The translations under genes and the position numbers were made by a program. A stretch of 64,000 nucleotides of DNA from Lachnospiraceae bacterium. Lineage in GTDB: Bacteria > Bacillota > Clostridia > Lachnospirales > Lachnospiraceae. The stretch is taken from contig JAMPGL010000010.1 in the NCBI GenBank assembly GCA_023663945.1, forward strand, positions 1-64,000, read 5' to 3'. Positions 63,102 through 64,000 of this stretch are shown here, in pieces (position 1 is the first letter of the stretch; each line of letters opens with the position of its first letter). The notes below the pieces were generated by a model. That model ran no database searches. It saw only the letters and a program-made list of their open reading frames with translations, and was not told where the DNA came from.

Positions 63102-64000
63102 ATGAAAATGGCGGAGAGAAATCTTGATTTTGACAGGGTGATTGACCGGAAAAACACAAATTCTTTAAAGTATGACTTTGCGGAGCAAAGAGGGAGACGT
63201 AAGGATATTCTTCCTTTATGGGTGGCGGATATGGACTTTCCGGTTTCCTCTTATATTCAGGATGCCCTGCTTGGGCAGATTCAGCATGGGATTTACGGCT
63301 ACAGTGAGCCTGGGGAGGAATACTTTGAGGCGGTGAGCGGATGGATGCAGAGGCGTCATGGCTGGGAGGTAAAACCGGAGTGGATGATTAAGACTCCCGG
63401 CGTAGTTTATGCGCTTGCGATGGCAGTGCGCGCTTTTACCAACGTAGGGGAGGGCGTTCTGATCCAACAGCCGGTATATTATCCATTCAGCGGGGTGATT
63501 CTGGATAATAAAAGAAGAGTGGTCAACAACGCGCTTATCCTTAACGATGATGGAAAATATGAGATGAATTATAAGGACTTTGAGGAAAAGGTTGTAAAGG
63601 AAAATGTGCGGTTGTTTTTCCTGTGTAATCCTCATAACCCTGTGGGAAGGGTGTGGAGCCGTCAGGAGCTGGAAACCATTGGAGACATTTGTCTTAAGCA
63701 TCATGTAACAGTGGTCAGTGATGAGATTCATTCCGACTTTATTTGGCAGGGGAAGCATCAGGTATTTGCAGATATTAAAGAAGAATACCGGGATATAACG
63801 GTTACCTGTACGGCACCCAGCAAGACCTTTAACATTGCAGGGCTTCAGGCATCTAATATCTTTATTTCCAATGCCAGACTGCGCCATTTATTTAAAAAGC
63901 AGATAGACGCATCCGGCTACAGCCAGCTTAATTCGGCGGGCATTGCAGCCTGTGAAGCAGCTTACCAGCATGGGGAGGAATGGTATCAGGCGGTTTCAAA
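63102..64000 (+). CDS. patB: PatB/MalY-type cystathionine beta-lyase (partial, runs off the window)
   Basis: The first 299 codons of a fold-type I PLP enzyme, open to the window end. The opening LPLWVADMDFP is the usual signature of PatB/MalY. NPHNPVGRVWS, SDEIHSDFIW and the PLP lysine in APSKTFNIAGLQ follow in order. It probably cleaves cystathionine or cysteine to release homocysteine, sulfide or pyruvate. The start is ATG 63102 or 63108 with AGAGGGA upstream. The gap before it (63025-63101) holds a short GC-rich imperfect repeat. Confidence 0.92.
   Translation, partial: MKMAERNLDFDRVIDRKNTNSLKYDFAEQRGRRKDILPLWVADMDFPVSSYIQDALLGQIQHGIYGYSEPGEEYFEAVSGWMQRRHGWEVKPEWMIKTPGVVYALAMAVRAFTNVGEGVLIQQPVYYPFSGVILDNKRRVVNNALILNDDGKYEMNYKDFEEKVVKENVRLFFLCNPHNPVGRVWSRQELETIGDICLKHHVTVVSDEIHSDFIWQGKHQVFADIKEEYRDITVTCTAPSKTFNIAGLQASNIFISNARLRHLFKKQIDASGYSQLNSAGIAACEAAYQHGEEWYQAVS

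Noticed and set aside
63216-63887. 223-codon minus-strand frame at the right edge
   Set aside because: It is opposite the PatB/MalY gene, whose motifs are unmistakable.
1-64000. tRNA, rRNA or complete insertion sequences
   Set aside because: No cloverleaf, rRNA stretch or DDE transposase was recognised by reading; a covariance search would be decisive.

Overview
The window reads as chromosome of a spore-forming, probably motile, anaerobic Firmicute of the Lachnospiraceae (Clostridium cluster XIVa) type. Supporting features are dense operons with AGGAGG-type ribosome sites, a SpoVT regulator, a CIRCE-controlled hrcA-grpE-dnaK-dnaJ operon, a Lys/Ala-rich histone-like protein, lipoprotein sugar binders, and a mannan-sugar phosphorolysis locus like those known in Ruminococcus albus and Roseburia. 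This is inference from gene content; no rRNA, tRNA or CRISPR array was found. Layout: 1-379 is an unexplained end holding a perfect 22-bp inverted repeat. 380-8104 is a glycerol operon (GlpA-like dehydrogenase, FAD oxidoreductase with a fused DUF1667-like tail, glycerol kinase) that runs into a large cyclic-nucleotide-domain-like protein with an 11-residue repeat tract and a NUDIX hydrolase. 8237-13707 holds two GH36 alpha-galactosidases and a LacI-type regulator, followed on the minus strand by an AraC-type regulator and an Rpn-type nuclease. 15801-17151 is a long non-coding stretch with a duplicated leader and the deleted remains of a second sugar-binding-protein gene. 17152-29762 is a beta-manno-oligosaccharide locus: binding protein, two permeases, an epimerase, two GH130 phosphorylases, a CE17-like acetylesterase, a chemoreceptor, and a GH1 glycosidase fused to mannose-6-phosphate isomerase. 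Together these could import galactosylated and acetylated manno-oligosaccharides, trim side groups, epimerise mannobiose, phosphorolyse to mannose-1-phosphate, and feed fructose-6-phosphate; a phosphomannomutase would have to lie elsewhere. 29822-34548 holds an aminotransferase, UppP, a binding protein without permeases, and the histone-like protein. 34662-39731 is the heat-shock operon. 39766-51857 is mostly housekeeping (VanW protein, AIR-synthase-like protein, Lrp regulator with aminotransferase, SIMPL lipoprotein, TrmL, a two-component system, MutS2, a PflX-like radical SAM protein). 51869-56729 is a likely fucose cluster (GH151-like fucosidase, ketose 3-epimerase, L-fucose isomerase), followed by spoVT. 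58645-61816 is an AT-rich island: a single-chain restriction-modification enzyme and a small Cys-rich protein, behind a consensus promoter whose spacer carries a LexA (SOS) box and whose leader carries a 30-bp palindrome. The window ends in a trans-sulfuration pair (gamma-lyase/synthase type, then a truncated PatB/MalY beta-lyase). The strongest leads are the SOS-box-controlled restriction enzyme with its Cys-rich partner and the GH1-mannose isomerase fusion.
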